Source: FEB-22 sp003105195 (GTDB lineage Bacteria > Pseudomonadota > Alphaproteobacteria > Rhizobiales > Xanthobacteraceae). From it: a DNA stretch of 64,000 nt. Shown here one piece after another: positions 55,271-63,952 of this stretch. The stretch covers positions 211,785 to 275,784 of the forward strand of contig JAOSKV010000003.1 of the NCBI GenBank assembly GCA_027493405.1, read 5' to 3'. Below the pieces are notes generated by a model. It was not told the origin of the DNA. It worked only from the letters and a program-made list of their open reading frames with translations, and did not search any database. The position numbers and the translations under genes are program-made. The number at the start of each line of letters is the position of its first letter. The first letter of the stretch is position 1.

Positions 55271-55635
55271 ACGCGCGCCTCTCTCTGGCCCAGGTCGCGG
55301 TGCTCGCCGCCTATGCGGCCGGCATGGCGGGCGGCCAGCTGTTGTTCAAGCTCGCGGCGCTGCGGGTCGCGCCGGACGGGCCGCTGGTCGAGCGCGCGCT
55401 CGGGCTCGTGCAGAACTGGGCCTTCCTGCTCGCGCTCGGGCTCTATCTGGCGCTGTCGGTGCTGTGGGTGTGGATCCTGACCTTCACGCCGCTGTCGCGC
55501 GCCTATCCGTTCGTGGCGCTCGCCTTCGCGATCACGCCGATCCTGGGAGGGCTCGTGTTCGCCGAGCCGCTGTCGGTGCGGCTGATGGTCGGCATCGGGG
55601 TGATCCTGGTGGGGCTCGTGCTGGTCACCGGCTAG
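55267..55635 (+). CDS. Small DMT/SMR-type (EamA-like) transporter
   Basis: 122 residues with four membrane helices and the drug/metabolite-transporter features AGGQLLFKLAALRV and PLSRAYPFVALAFAITPILG. It resembles the ArnE/ArnF flippase-like small subunits that move lipid-linked sugars. The ATG overlaps the methyltransferase stop (ATGA). Its 3' end overlaps the convergent DUF2304 gene by 11 bases. Confidence 0.85.
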   Translation: MNARLSLAQVAVLAAYAAGMAGGQLLFKLAALRVAPDGPLVERALGLVQNWAFLLALGLYLALSVLWVWILTFTPLSRAYPFVALAFAITPILGGLVFAEPLSVRLMVGIGVILVGLVLVTG

Positions 55636-55972
55636 CCGGATCGGACGGGTTCGCCGCGCGCAGCGCGTTCTCGATCGCGACCGCGCGCGCGAGCCGCGTG
55701 ATCAGCTCCATCTGGGCCCGCAGCTTCAGGTGCAGGTTGAGGATCACGAGCAGGCTGATCACGACCCAGACATAGATCACGAGGTCGACGCCACGGCCGA
55801 TGCCGGCCCATTCGGCGAGCGCGCTCGCGTGGGACGGAATCCAGACCAGATAGAGTCCCGCGCAGGCCGCCAGCGTGGCGGCGAGGCCGATGACGGGCGA
55901 GCGGCGGTATTCGCGCCAGGCATAGAGCACGATGGCGAGCAGGAGGACGGTGAGCAGCGCCTGCGCGATCAT
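55625..55972 (-). CDS. DUF2304 domain-containing membrane protein
   Basis: 115 residues, three membrane helices followed by a coiled-coil-like tail (LKLRAQMELITRLARAVAIENAL). DUF2304 proteins are regularly found next to dolichol-phosphate-mannose-synthase-like GT2 genes, as here: its ATG overlaps the GT2 stop by four bases. Probably an accessory or anchoring subunit of that glycosyltransferase. Confidence 0.85.
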   Translation of the reverse strand: MIAQALLTVLLLAIVLYAWREYRRSPVIGLAATLAACAGLYLVWIPSHASALAEWAGIGRGVDLVIYVWVVISLLVILNLHLKLRAQMELITRLARAVAIENALRAANPSDPASR

Positions 55973-56655
55973 TGGTAGAGCCTGCGGGCGAACAGGTCGA
56001 TCAGGATCGTGACCGCGTCGCTCGTCCTCTGCCCCTTGGCGAGCGAGTAGGCCGTGTACTCGACCGTCACGGGCACCTCCACATAGGGCAGGCGGCTCGC
56101 GGCGATCTGGCTCAGGAGCTCCGAGGCATGGGCCATGCGGTTCTGCCGCAGATGGATCCGCTCGGCGCCGCGCCGCGTCATGGCGCGCAGGCCATTGTGG
56201 GAATCCGTGAGGTCGAGGCGCGTGGAGAGCCGGGTGAACAGCGTCGCCGCGCGCAGCAGCAGGCGGCGCAGGGGCGGCATGCCGGCGGCGCCTCCCAGGA
56301 AGCGGCTGCCGAGCGCGAAATCCGCGTCCTTGAGCGAGTCCAGGAGCCGGGGAATGTCGGTGCCGCGATGCTGTCCGTCGGCATCGAACGTGACGATCGC
56401 GCGGGCATCTTGCCGCAGGGCGAAGTCGATGCCGGTCTGCAGGGCGGCGCCCTGCCCGAGGTTGATCGGGTGCCGGACCAGGACGGCGCCCGCCTCCCGG
56501 GCGCGCGCAGCGGTCGCGTCGCGCGAGCCGTCATCGACCACCACGATGCGGTGGCCGAGCGATCCGAGATCCGCGACGACGCGGCCGATCATCCCGGCCT
56601 CGTCGTAGGCGGGGATCACGATCCAGACGTCCGGCTCCGGCCGCTTTCCCGCCAC
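55969..56655 (-). CDS. Family 2 glycosyltransferase, polyprenyl-phosphate (DPM1-like)
   Basis: 228 residues. GT-A fold: VWIVIPAYDEAGMIGRVV at the N-terminus, IVVVDDGSRDATAARAREAG, IVTFDADGQHRGTDIPRL with the DxD motif, and SHNGLRAMTRRGAERI. Makes polyprenyl-phosphate-linked sugar at the cytoplasmic membrane face. No ATG fits; a GTG at 56655 (VAGKRPEPDVWIV) with GGAG just upstream is the best start, so start confidence is moderate. Coupled to the DUF2304 gene, and opposite the DUF2142/methyltransferase/SMR run that may complete the pathway. Confidence 0.88.
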   Translation of the reverse strand: MAGKRPEPDVWIVIPAYDEAGMIGRVVADLGSLGHRIVVVDDGSRDATAARAREAGAVLVRHPINLGQGAALQTGIDFALRQDARAIVTFDADGQHRGTDIPRLLDSLKDADFALGSRFLGGAAGMPPLRRLLLRAATLFTRLSTRLDLTDSHNGLRAMTRRGAERIHLRQNRMAHASELLSQIAASRLPYVEVPVTVEYTAYSLAKGQRTSDAVTILIDLFARRLYQ

Positions 56656-56738
56656 GATCTCCGTCCCGTCTGCCGCGCCACGCGCACCCCGGCGAATCGA
56701 ACGCGGAGCGGGACCGATTGTTCCGGACGGACACCGCG

Positions 56739-57198
56739 TCAGTCCGGGAAGCCGGCGGTCTGGCGCAGCGCCTCGCCGAGCGCCATCGCGCAGGCGAGGG
56801 CGACGTTCAGCGAGCGCAGGCCGGGGCGCACCGGGATGCGCAGGCGCGCGTCGGCGGCCGCATGGACCGTGTCGGGAAGGCCGGACGACTCGCGGCCGAA
56901 CAGGAGGACGTCGCGCGCCTCGAAGCGATGCGCGAGGAAGGAGCGCTCCGCGCGGGTCGTGAACGCCACCAGCGTGCGGCCGTCGCGGCGGCGCCAGGAC
57001 TCGAAGGCCTCCCAGGAGTCGTGGCGCAAGAGCTCGACCCGGTCGAGGTAGTCCATGCCGGCGCGGCGGAAGGCGCGGTCGCCGACGGGGGAATCCCGCC
57101 GGCTCGACGATGTGCGCCGGGATGCCGAAGCAGGCGCACATGCGGAGAATCGTTCCGGCATTGGGCGCGATGTCGGGCTGGTAGAGCGCAATCTGCAT
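56739..57198 (-). CDS. trmL: TrmL, tRNA (cytidine/uridine-2'-O-)-methyltransferase (one frameshift)
   Basis: About 153 residues after repair. SPOUT methyltransferase that methylates the wobble ribose of tRNA-Leu. The first part reads MQIALYQPDIAPNAGTILRM and HIVEPAGFP; in the run 57087-57091 one base is extra, and the other frame continues VGDRAFRRAGMDYLDRVEL through FGRESSGLPD and IPVRPGLRSLNVALACAMAL, the knot motifs. All key blocks are there when joined. Start at 57198. Confidence 0.9.
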
Positions 57199-57467
57199 GG
57201 GCCGGGGCCGGGGTGCCGGAGGGATGCCGAAAAGCCGTCGTTCGAGGGCTTTCCACGCCCGCCGCGCGCGGCCGCGATAGCGGGCTTGCGCATCCGCGGC
57301 AAGGGTGCCAATAGAACGCCGCCGGATTGCGCCGCGCGCCGTCTTCCCCAGGCTGGCTGCGGCGGGTCCGCCCATCGCCACCGGGGGGTTGTCGATGACG
57401 CGTTCGAAGGCTCCCGGATGCGCGGCGCGGGCGGGCTGATCGGCACGACGGGAAAGGACTTTTGACC

Positions 57468-57995
57468 GTGACCACGATGTCTTCGGCCGAGCCGACACGC
57501 CGCGACTTTCTCTACATCGCAACCGGGGTCGTCGGCGCAGTGGGCGCCGCCGCCGCCGTCTGGCCGCTGATCGCGCAGATGAACCCGGATGCCTCCACGA
57601 TCGCGGCCGGCGCGCCCATCGAGGTCGATCTCGCGCCGATCGCCGAGGGCCAGGTCATCAAGGTCGTGTGGCGCGGCAACCCGATCTTCATCAGCCACCG
57701 GACCCAGAAGGAGATCGAGGAGGCGCGCGCCGTGGATGTGGGGAGCCTGCCCGATCCACAATCCGACCAGCAGCGCGTCAAGCAGGGTCACGACCAGTGG
57801 CTGGTCCTGGTCGGCATCTGCACCCATCTCGGCTGCGTGCCGCTCACGCGCCAGGGCGACTACAACGGCTTCTTCTGCCCCTGCCACGGTTCGCACTACG
57901 ACACCTCGGGCCGCATCCGGCGCGGGCCGGCACCGGCCAATCTGCCGCTGCCGCCCTACGAGTTCGTCGCCGACAGCAAGATTCGCATCGGCTGA
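57468..57995 (+). CDS. petA: Ubiquinol-cytochrome c reductase Rieske iron-sulfur subunit
   Basis: 175 residues. Twin-arginine-type N-terminus (TRRDFLYIATGVVGAVGAAA) gives a membrane anchor, followed by the Rieske domain with CTHLGC and CPCHGSHYD, the Cys and His ligands of the 2Fe-2S cluster and the disulphide. A GTG at 57468 (VTTMSSAEPTRRDF) matches the N-terminus of related proteins; an ATG at 57477 is the alternative. First gene of petABC, 34 bases before petB. Confidence 0.96.
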   Translation: MTTMSSAEPTRRDFLYIATGVVGAVGAAAAVWPLIAQMNPDASTIAAGAPIEVDLAPIAEGQVIKVVWRGNPIFISHRTQKEIEEARAVDVGSLPDPQSDQQRVKQGHDQWLVLVGICTHLGCVPLTRQGDYNGFFCPCHGSHYDTSGRIRRGPAPANLPLPPYEFVADSKIRIG

Positions 57996-58029
57996 GCCGG
58001 CCTCCCGCATCCTTCCCAAGGGTCATCCC

Positions 58030-59298
58030 ATGAGCGGACATTCGACCTACCAGCCGCAGAGCCGGTTCATGCAGTGGTTCGAGCGGCGGCTGCCGATCGT
58101 GAGCTTCATGCATGCGTCGTTCGTGGCCTATCCGACGCCGCGCAACCTGAACTACTGGTGGACCTTCGGCGGCATCCTGTCGCTGATGCTGGCGATCCAG
58201 ATCGTCACCGGCATCGTGCTGGCGATGCACTACACGCCGCATGTCGACCACGCCTTCGTCTCGGTCGAGACGATCATGCGCGACGTGAACTACGGCTGGC
58301 TGTTGCGCTACTTGCACGCCAACGGCGCGTCGATGTTCTTCCTGGCCGCCTACATCCACATGTTCCGCGGCATGTATTACGGCTCCTACAAGGACCCGCG
58401 CGAGGTGCTGTGGATCCTCGGCGTCATCCTGCTGTTCCTGATGATCGCCACTGGCTTCATGGGCTATGTGCTGCCCTGGGGCCAGATGAGCTTCTGGGCC
58501 GCCAAGGTGATCACCAGCCTGTTCGGCGCGATTCCCGTCGTCGGCGATTCGATCGTCACCTGGCTGTGGGGCGGCTACTCGGTCGGCAACCCGACCCTCA
58601 ACCGGTTCTACTCGCTGCACTACCTGCTGCCCTTCGTGATCGCGGGCGTCGTGATCCTGCACGTCTGGGCGTTGCACGAGGTGGGCCAGAACAATCCGAC
58701 CGGGGTCGAGCCGAAGTCCGACAAGGAAACCGTGCCCTTCACGCCCTATGCGACCGTCAAGGACTCGTTCCTGATGGTGGTGTTCCTGATCCTGCTCGCC
58801 TGGTTCGTGTTCTACCTGCCGAACTATCTCGGCCACGCCGACAACTACATCCCGGCCAACCCGCTGGTGACCCCCGCGCACATCGTGCCCGAATGGTACT
58901 ACCTGCCGTTCTACGCGATCCTGCGCGCGATCCCCTCGAAGCTCGGCGGCGTGATCGCGCTCGGCGCCTCGATCGTGATCCTGGCGTTCCTGCCCTGGCT
59001 CGATACGTCGCGCGTGCGCTCGGCCGCCTACCGGCCGCTCTACCGGCAGTTCTTCTGGATCTTCGTGCTGGTCTGCATCGGCCTCGGCTGGCTCGGCGCG
59101 AAGCCCGCGGAAGGCGGCTACGTGATCGCGGCACGCTTCCTCACGGCCTGGTACTTCCTGCATTTCCTGGTGATCCTGCCGATCCTCGGCCTGATCGAGA
59201 AGCCGAAGCCGCTGCCGAACTCGATCTCGGAGGCGGTGCTGCGCGAAGGGGTGCCGATCGGCGCGCCCGCGCCCGCGCCATCCGGCACCAAGCACTGA
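58030..59298 (+). CDS. petB: Cytochrome b subunit of the bc1 complex
   Basis: 422 residues with eight membrane helices. Haem-ligating His pairs lie in the second and fourth helices (RYLHANGASMFFLAAYIHMF, SLHYLLPFVIAGVVILHVWA). The Qo-site motif is PEWYYLPFYAILR and the first conserved segment GFMGYVLPWGQMSFW. It ends at 59298 as a separate protein, unlike the cytochrome b/c1 fusion (fbcH) of Bradyrhizobium. Standalone length is normal. Confidence 0.97.
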   Translation: MSGHSTYQPQSRFMQWFERRLPIVSFMHASFVAYPTPRNLNYWWTFGGILSLMLAIQIVTGIVLAMHYTPHVDHAFVSVETIMRDVNYGWLLRYLHANGASMFFLAAYIHMFRGMYYGSYKDPREVLWILGVILLFLMIATGFMGYVLPWGQMSFWAAKVITSLFGAIPVVGDSIVTWLWGGYSVGNPTLNRFYSLHYLLPFVIAGVVILHVWALHEVGQNNPTGVEPKSDKETVPFTPYATVKDSFLMVVFLILLAWFVFYLPNYLGHADNYIPANPLVTPAHIVPEWYYLPFYAILRAIPSKLGGVIALGASIVILAFLPWLDTSRVRSAAYRPLYRQFFWIFVLVCIGLGWLGAKPAEGGYVIAARFLTAWYFLHFLVILPILGLIEKPKPLPNSISEAVLREGVPIGAPAPAPSGTKH

Positions 59299-59315
59299 GC
59301 CGCGAGGAGATGAGC

Positions 59316-60161
59316 ATGAGCCCGTCCAGACACATCCTCGCGGCGGCCCTCGCGGTTGCGCTCACGGCCCCGCTCGGCCCGTCGGCCGCGATCGCGGCGG
59401 AAGCGATCGCGCCGCCGGCGCTGAGCTGGTCGTGGTCCGGACCGTTCGGCAAGTTCGACCGCGCCCAGCTGCAGCGCGGGCTGAGGGTCTACCGCGAGGT
59501 CTGCCAGAACTGCCACGGCCTCACGCTGGTGTCGTTCCGCAACCTCGCCGAGCCGGGCGGCCCCGGCTTCACGACCGCGCAGGCCGCCGCGATCGCCAAG
59601 GAATACAAGATCAAGGACGGCCCGAACGACCAGGGCGAGATGTTCGAGCGCGACGGCCGCCTCGCGGACCGCTTCCCGGCGCCCTGGCCCAACGAGAACG
59701 CCGCGCGCGCCCAGCACAACGGCACCGTGCCCCCGGACCTCTCGGTGATCGCCAAGGCGCGCACCTACGAGCGCGGCTTCCCGTGGTTCCTGATCGACAT
59801 CTTCACCCAGTACCAGGAGCAGGGCGTCGACTACCTGGTGGCGCTGCTCAAGGGCTACACGGACCCGCCCCAGGGCGTCGAGCTGCCGCCCGGCACGAGC
59901 TACAACACCTATTTCCCGGGCCACGCGATCTCGATGCCCCCGCCGCTCCAGGACGAGCTGGTCCCGTACACGGACGGGGCGCCGCAGACGATCGATCAGT
60001 ACGCCAAGGACGTCGCCGCCTTCCTGGCCTGGGCCGCCGAGCCGCACATGGAGGCGCGCAAGCGCATCGGCTTCCAGGTGATGATCTTCCTGATCGTCTT
60101 CGCCGGGCTGCTCTACTTCACGAAGAAGAAGGTCTGGGCCGACGTGCACGGCCACGCCTGA
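59316..60161 (+). CDS. petC: Cytochrome c1 subunit of the bc1 complex
   Basis: 281 residues. Signal peptide (about 1-28), haem-attachment CQNCH, the axial Met in GHAISMPPPLQDEL, and a C-terminal membrane anchor (about 255-272, IGFQVMIFLIVFAGLLYF). The second ATG (59316) is preferred, because GGAG then sits six bases upstream; with the first ATG (59310) it would touch the codon. Last gene of petABC. Confidence 0.96.
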   Translation: MSPSRHILAAALAVALTAPLGPSAAIAAEAIAPPALSWSWSGPFGKFDRAQLQRGLRVYREVCQNCHGLTLVSFRNLAEPGGPGFTTAQAAAIAKEYKIKDGPNDQGEMFERDGRLADRFPAPWPNENAARAQHNGTVPPDLSVIAKARTYERGFPWFLIDIFTQYQEQGVDYLVALLKGYTDPPQGVELPPGTSYNTYFPGHAISMPPPLQDELVPYTDGAPQTIDQYAKDVAAFLAWAAEPHMEARKRIGFQVMIFLIVFAGLLYFTKKKVWADVHGHA

Positions 60162-60240
60162 GCCGCCGGCGGGGCCGCCGGGCGCCGCCGCGATCCTGCA
60201 CCACCGACCGTGACGCGCGCCGCGTTCGTGTGAGAGTCCC

Positions 60241-61116
60241 ATGACCAAAGCGGTGCTCGGCATCATCGGCGGCTCCGGCATCTACGACCTGCCGGGACTT
60301 CAGAACGTGCGCGAGGAGAAGGTCGCGAGCCCGTGGGGCGAGCCGTCGGGGGCGCTGCGCCTGGGCGAGATCGCCGGCCTGCCGGTGGTGTTCCTGCCGC
60401 GCCACGACAAGGGCCACCGGCTCTCGCCCTCCGACATCAACTATCGCGCCAACATCGACGCGCTCAAGCGGGTCGGGGTGACCGACCTCGTCTCGCTCTC
60501 GGCCTGCGGCTCGTTCAAGGAGGAGCTGCCGCCCGGCACCTTCGTGCTGGTCGACCAGTTCGTCGATCGCACCCACAAGCGCGAGAGCTCGTTCTTCGGC
60601 AAGGGCTGCGTCGCCCATGTCTCGATGGCGCATCCGGTGTCGCCGCGCCTGCGCATCCGGATCGCCCAGGCCGCCATGGCGGAGGACATCGCGGTGGTGC
60701 GCGAGGGCACCTATGTGTGCATGGAGGGACCGCAGTTCTCGACGCTGGCCGAGAGCCTCACCTACAAGAATCTCGGTTATGCGGTGATCGGCATGACCAA
60801 CATGCCGGAGGCCAAGCTCGCCCGCGAGGCCGAGATCTGCTACGCGACCGTCGCCATGGTCACGGATTTCGACTGCTGGCATCCGGACCACGACGCCGTC
60901 ACGGTCCAGGACATCATCAAGGTGCTCGTGGCCAATGCCGAGAAGGCGAAGCGGCTGGTGGCGCGGCTCGCCCGCGACTTCCCGCGCGAGCACGAGCCGT
61001 GCCCGATCGGCTCCGACCGCGCCCTCGACACCGCGATCATCACGGCGCCGGAGGCGCGCGACCCGGAGCTGATCGGCAAGCTCGACGCCGTCGCGGGCCG
61101 CGTGCTGAAGGCTTGA
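60241..61116 (+). CDS. mtnP: S-methyl-5'-thioadenosine phosphorylase
   Basis: 291 residues. Cleaves methylthioadenosine with phosphate to adenine and methylthioribose-1-phosphate. PNP/MTAP class motifs: IIGGSGIYDLPG, PRHDKGHRLSPSDINYRANI, and GMTNMPEAKLAREAEICYAT with VTDFDCWH, where the MTAP-type residues distinguish it from purine nucleoside phosphorylase. The adenine product is substrate for Apt, encoded 300 bases downstream, so the pair makes a short salvage route. Confidence 0.94.
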   Translation: MTKAVLGIIGGSGIYDLPGLQNVREEKVASPWGEPSGALRLGEIAGLPVVFLPRHDKGHRLSPSDINYRANIDALKRVGVTDLVSLSACGSFKEELPPGTFVLVDQFVDRTHKRESSFFGKGCVAHVSMAHPVSPRLRIRIAQAAMAEDIAVVREGTYVCMEGPQFSTLAESLTYKNLGYAVIGMTNMPEAKLAREAEICYATVAMVTDFDCWHPDHDAVTVQDIIKVLVANAEKAKRLVARLARDFPREHEPCPIGSDRALDTAIITAPEARDPELIGKLDAVAGRVLKA

Positions 61117-61132
61117 GGGCCGGTTTCGCGGG

Positions 61133-61336
61133 TCAGAACGGCCGGTGCATCCACCAGCCGAAGCCGAACAGCATGCCGAAGACCATCACGATCACCCACA
61201 TGATCAGCCAGAGGATGATCGCGGCCGGAATCGCGGCGAGCCCGACCTTGATGAAGAACACCACCAGCCGGCCGAACGGGATGTCGATGTCGGTCAGGAC
61301 CGTGCGTTGCTCTGGAACGGGCGGTTGCGTGCTCAT
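61133..61336 (-). CDS. Small membrane protein of unknown function
   Basis: 67 residues: polar N-terminus (MSTQPPVPEQRTVLTDIDIP) followed by a strongly hydrophobic stretch that could form one long or two membrane helices (about 27-62). It resembles short uncharacterised proteins found next to mtnP or apt in related genomes. GGAG precedes the ATG by a few bases. It is on the opposite strand between mtnP and apt. Confidence 0.7.
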   Translation of the reverse strand: MSTQPPVPEQRTVLTDIDIPFGRLVVFFIKVGLAAIPAAIILWLIMWVIVMVFGMLFGFGWWMHRPF

Positions 61337-61420
61337 GGAGGCTCTCCGGGTTGCGCCTCTCCGGATCGTTCGCCAAAGTGAGCGCCTCCGCAATGCCTCC
61401 CTCGCCTCCATGAGACCTCG

Positions 61421-61969
61421 ATGACCAGCCCCGTGCTCGAGAACGACCTGCGCGCCGCGATCCGCACGATTCCGGACTATCCCAAGCCGGGCATCATGTT
61501 CCGCGACATCACCACGCTGCTCGGCAATGCACGCGCGTTCCGCCGCGCGGTGGACGAGCTGGTGCAGCCGTGGGCCGGCCGGAAGATCGACAAGGTGGCG
61601 GGGATCGAAGCGCGCGGCTTCATCCTCGGCGGCGCCGTGGCGCACCAGGTGTCGGCCGGCTTCGTGCCGATCCGCAAGAAGGGCAAGCTGCCGCACACCA
61701 CGGTGCGCATCGCCTACTCGCTGGAATATGGCCTCGACGAGATGGAGATTCACGAGGATGCGGTTGCCAAGGGGGAGCGCGTGGTGCTGGTCGACGACCT
61801 GATCGCGACCGGGGGCACCGCCGAAGGCGCCGTGAAGCTCTTGCGCCAGATGGGCGCCGAGGTGCTCGCCGCCTGCTTCATCATCGACCTCCCCGAGCTC
61901 GGCGGCGCCGACAAGCTGCGGCGGCTCGACGTCCCGGTGCGTACGCTGATCGCGTTCGAGGGGCACTGA
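61421..61969 (+). CDS. apt: Adenine phosphoribosyltransferase
   Basis: 182 residues. Makes AMP from adenine and PRPP. The PRPP-binding motif VVLVDDLIATGGTAEGAVKL is intact, with IPDYPKPGIMFRDITTLL at the N-terminus and GIEARGFILGGAVAHQ, all standard. It follows mtnP on the same strand, separated by the small minus-strand gene. A GGCGCAA / TTGCGCC hairpin lies 31 bases after its stop. Confidence 0.96.
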   Translation: MTSPVLENDLRAAIRTIPDYPKPGIMFRDITTLLGNARAFRRAVDELVQPWAGRKIDKVAGIEARGFILGGAVAHQVSAGFVPIRKKGKLPHTTVRIAYSLEYGLDEMEIHEDAVAKGERVVLVDDLIATGGTAEGAVKLLRQMGAEVLAACFIIDLPELGGADKLRRLDVPVRTLIAFEGH

Positions 61970-61999
61970 ACCGCTACGCGCGGGTGCCGCACGTCACGC

Positions 62000-62033
62000 G
62001 GCGCAATATGCTCGCTGCGCGAGCCGTTGCGCC
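62000..62033. repeat. Hairpin repeat after apt
   Basis: Nested inverted arms GGCGCAA...TTGCGCC and GCTCGC...GCGAGC. Related by its GGCGCAATA core to the repeat at 51761-51850. It may also end apt transcription. Confidence 0.6.
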
Positions 62034-62220
62034 CCGCGGCTCTGCCAATCCTTTACGGGCATTAGCAATTCCTGCGCGATCCTCTTGAAGGGACCGCAAC
62101 GGCTTTGTGTCAGGATCCTGGTCAAGTCCGGCGGGATCGGTCCCCGCGGGCATGAACCGGACGGCGCATGGATACGACCAACAGGGCGTTAACCATGAGC
62201 CGAACGGCCAGGGGGCACCC

Positions 62221-62436
62221 ATGACCAAGCTTGCTGTTCTGACACTGGCGCTGGCTGCGGCCGGCGTCCTCGCGACTGCGGTCGAGCCTGCCGGCTCCTC
62301 CGTGAGCGGGACCTGCGGGCCGCAGGTGCAGATCCTGGACCCGGGCCTGCGCGCGAGCTTCACGCGCTTCGAGGCGGGCCAGTCGAGCGCGGCCGCCAAG
62401 ATCTGCGAGATCTATCGCGACAGCGCCGAATTCTAG
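62221..62436 (+). CDS. Short exported protein of unknown function
   Basis: 71 residues: signal peptide of about 20 residues (MTKLAVLTLALAAAGVLATA), then a small mature part with two Cys (GTCGPQVQILDP and AAKICEIYRD) that could pair. No domain known to me. A GGGGGCACCC stretch precedes the ATG. The preceding 250 bases after apt hold only the hairpin repeat. Confidence 0.6.
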   Translation: MTKLAVLTLALAAAGVLATAVEPAGSSVSGTCGPQVQILDPGLRASFTRFEAGQSSAAAKICEIYRDSAEF

Positions 62437-62485
62437 TGGCTTGCCGGCGCGTCCGGGAAAGTCCGGATGCAATTTACGAGATCGA

Positions 62486-62491
62486 TATAAT
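62486..62491 (+). promoter_or_regulatory. Candidate -10 box in an AT-rich gap
   Basis: A perfect TATAAT in an AT-rich stretch (62471-62518) that stands out from the GC-rich surroundings, 50 bases upstream of the gene at 62541. No convincing -35 at 16-18 bases. Confidence 0.35.
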
Positions 62492-62540
62492 AGTTTCGCA
62501 AGTTAAAGTATATTCATTGGCACCGTGACTCGGAGGTGCC

Positions 62541-63035
62541 ATGACCACAACCAGCCGCGCCCGCGTCGAAGCCTATCTGCAGGCGCTCGCCACGCGCGAT
62601 CCGGACCGTATCGCCCCGTTCCTCGCCGCCGATGTCGACTGGCTCCTGACCGGGCCGATCGAGACCTTCCCGTATTGCGGCCAGCGCAGCGGCCGCGAGG
62701 CCGTGCTCGACGTCTACCGTCTGGTCGCCGGCTCGGTCCGCGTCACGTAGCATGTCCGCGATCACGTCCTGATCGAGGGCGAGCGGGCCGCCACCCTCGC
62801 CCGGATCGTCGGCGTGCACGAGAGCGGGCGCGAGATCGGGCTGCGGATGGCGACCTTCACGCGCTTCCGGGGCGACATGGCGGCGGAGATCTGCACGGTG
62901 CTGGATGCGCTCGGCCTGGTCGAGCAGGTGCTCGGCCGTCCCCTGGACATCGCCCTGGACGCACCGGCCCTCGCGCCGGCCACGCCCGAGGCCCAGGCGA
63001 CCTGCTGCGCTCCCAACGGCGCGCCACTGTGCTAG
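62541..63035 (+). pseudogene. SnoaL/NTF2-like protein with an in-frame TAG
   Basis: The frame begins MTTTSRARVEAYLQALATRD and shows the NTF2-like features DVDWLLTGPIETFPYCGQRSGREAV. A TAG at 62748-62750 follows VAGSVRVT, and the same frame then continues without any shift as HVRDHVLIEGERAATLARIV, GLRMATFTRFRGDM to a stop at 63033-63035. Joined length is about 164 residues, normal for the fold. One C-to-T change from CAG would create the stop. A GGAGG site lies six bases before the ATG. Confidence 0.75.
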
Positions 63036-63044
63036 ACTTTATCG

Positions 63045-63311
63045 ATGGGGCCGGCCCGATGCATGGTGCCGCTGATGCTGCTGGTCGCGGGCGCGACCGA
63101 AGCGGCGGCGGACTGCACGTGCCGGGCGCTCGGACGCTCCTACGAGCTCGGCCAGTCGACCTGCCTCGCGACACCCGGCGGGCCGCGCCTCGCGGTATGC
63201 GACATGCAGGCGAACGTGACCTCGTGGCGCTTCTCGCAGACCTCTTGCGTGACGGCCGGGCCCCTGCCGGAGCCCGGGCAGTACCCTCGCGTCGCGCGCA
63301 GGCGTCATTGA
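63045..63311 (+). CDS. Small Cys-containing exported protein of unknown function
   Basis: 88 residues. Signal peptide of about 20 residues, then DCTCRALGRSYELGQSTCLA and further Cys (six in the mature protein), suggesting disulphides in the periplasm. It starts nine bases after the SnoaL-like frame. I recognise no family with certainty. Confidence 0.65.
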   Translation: MGPARCMVPLMLLVAGATEAAADCTCRALGRSYELGQSTCLATPGGPRLAVCDMQANVTSWRFSQTSCVTAGPLPEPGQYPRVARRRH

Positions 63312-63402
63312 CCGGCGCGGATTCTCGTCGCCTGTGGCGCGCCTGCACTTGACCCGTCGCGGACCGCGCGGCACCGTCGGGCGCTCTCCAGGGAGTCCGC
63401 AG

Positions 63403-63858
63403 ATGTCCGCGTCCGCCCGCGCCGTCCTTCTCGTGCTCGTTCTGCTGTGCGTGACCGCGGGTCGGCCGGCCGCTGCCGCCAGCCTGTTCGAGCTCAATTT
63501 CGGCCTGTCGGGGCCGCGCTACGAGGCCGTGGTCCCGCTCTGCGACCATCCGGGCGTGCTCGGAAAGATCTCGGCGCGCTTCGCCGCCAAGGAATCCGAA
63601 TACTGGCATTCGGCGCTGCAGATCGTCGGCTTCGAGCGGCTGCGCCAGACCGCCTTCCGTCCGTGGGCGGCGGACGCGATTCCACGCCGCTTCTGCAGCG
63701 GGCAGGTGCTGGTGTCGGACGGCGTGCGCCGGGCCGTGCACTACGCCATCATCGAGGACACGGGGTATCTCGGCGTGAGCTGGGGCGTGCAGTGGTGCGT
63801 GGTCGGTCTCGACCGGAACTGGGCCTATCATCCGGCCTGCCGGATGGCGCGGCCCTGA
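63403..63858 (+). CDS. Exported protein of unknown function, conserved in related bacteria
   Basis: 151 residues: signal peptide (about 1-27), mature start ASLFELNFGLSGPRYEAVVP, then CDHPGVLGKISARFAAKES, FRPWAADAIPRRFCSG and GVQWCVVGLDRNWAYHPACR with four Cys. The pattern resembles an exported family I associate with Bradyrhizobium and relatives. GGGAG lies upstream of the ATG at 63403. The next gene starts 95 bases on; no function known. Confidence 0.8.
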   Translation: MSASARAVLLVLVLLCVTAGRPAAAASLFELNFGLSGPRYEAVVPLCDHPGVLGKISARFAAKESEYWHSALQIVGFERLRQTAFRPWAADAIPRRFCSGQVLVSDGVRRAVHYAIIEDTGYLGVSWGVQWCVVGLDRNWAYHPACRMARP

Positions 63859-63952
63859 GCCGCGATCCCGGTCTGTTCCAATTCGGTTCTTGTAATGTTC
63901 CGAGCGCGGCGCTAGCATGGCGCCGTCTGCAACCTCAACGGAGGGCGCGTCC

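Noticed and set aside
57589..60161. A fused cytochrome b/c1 gene (fbcH) as in Bradyrhizobium
   Set aside because: Cytochrome b ends with a stop at 59298 and c1 has its own start, ribosome-binding site and signal peptide.
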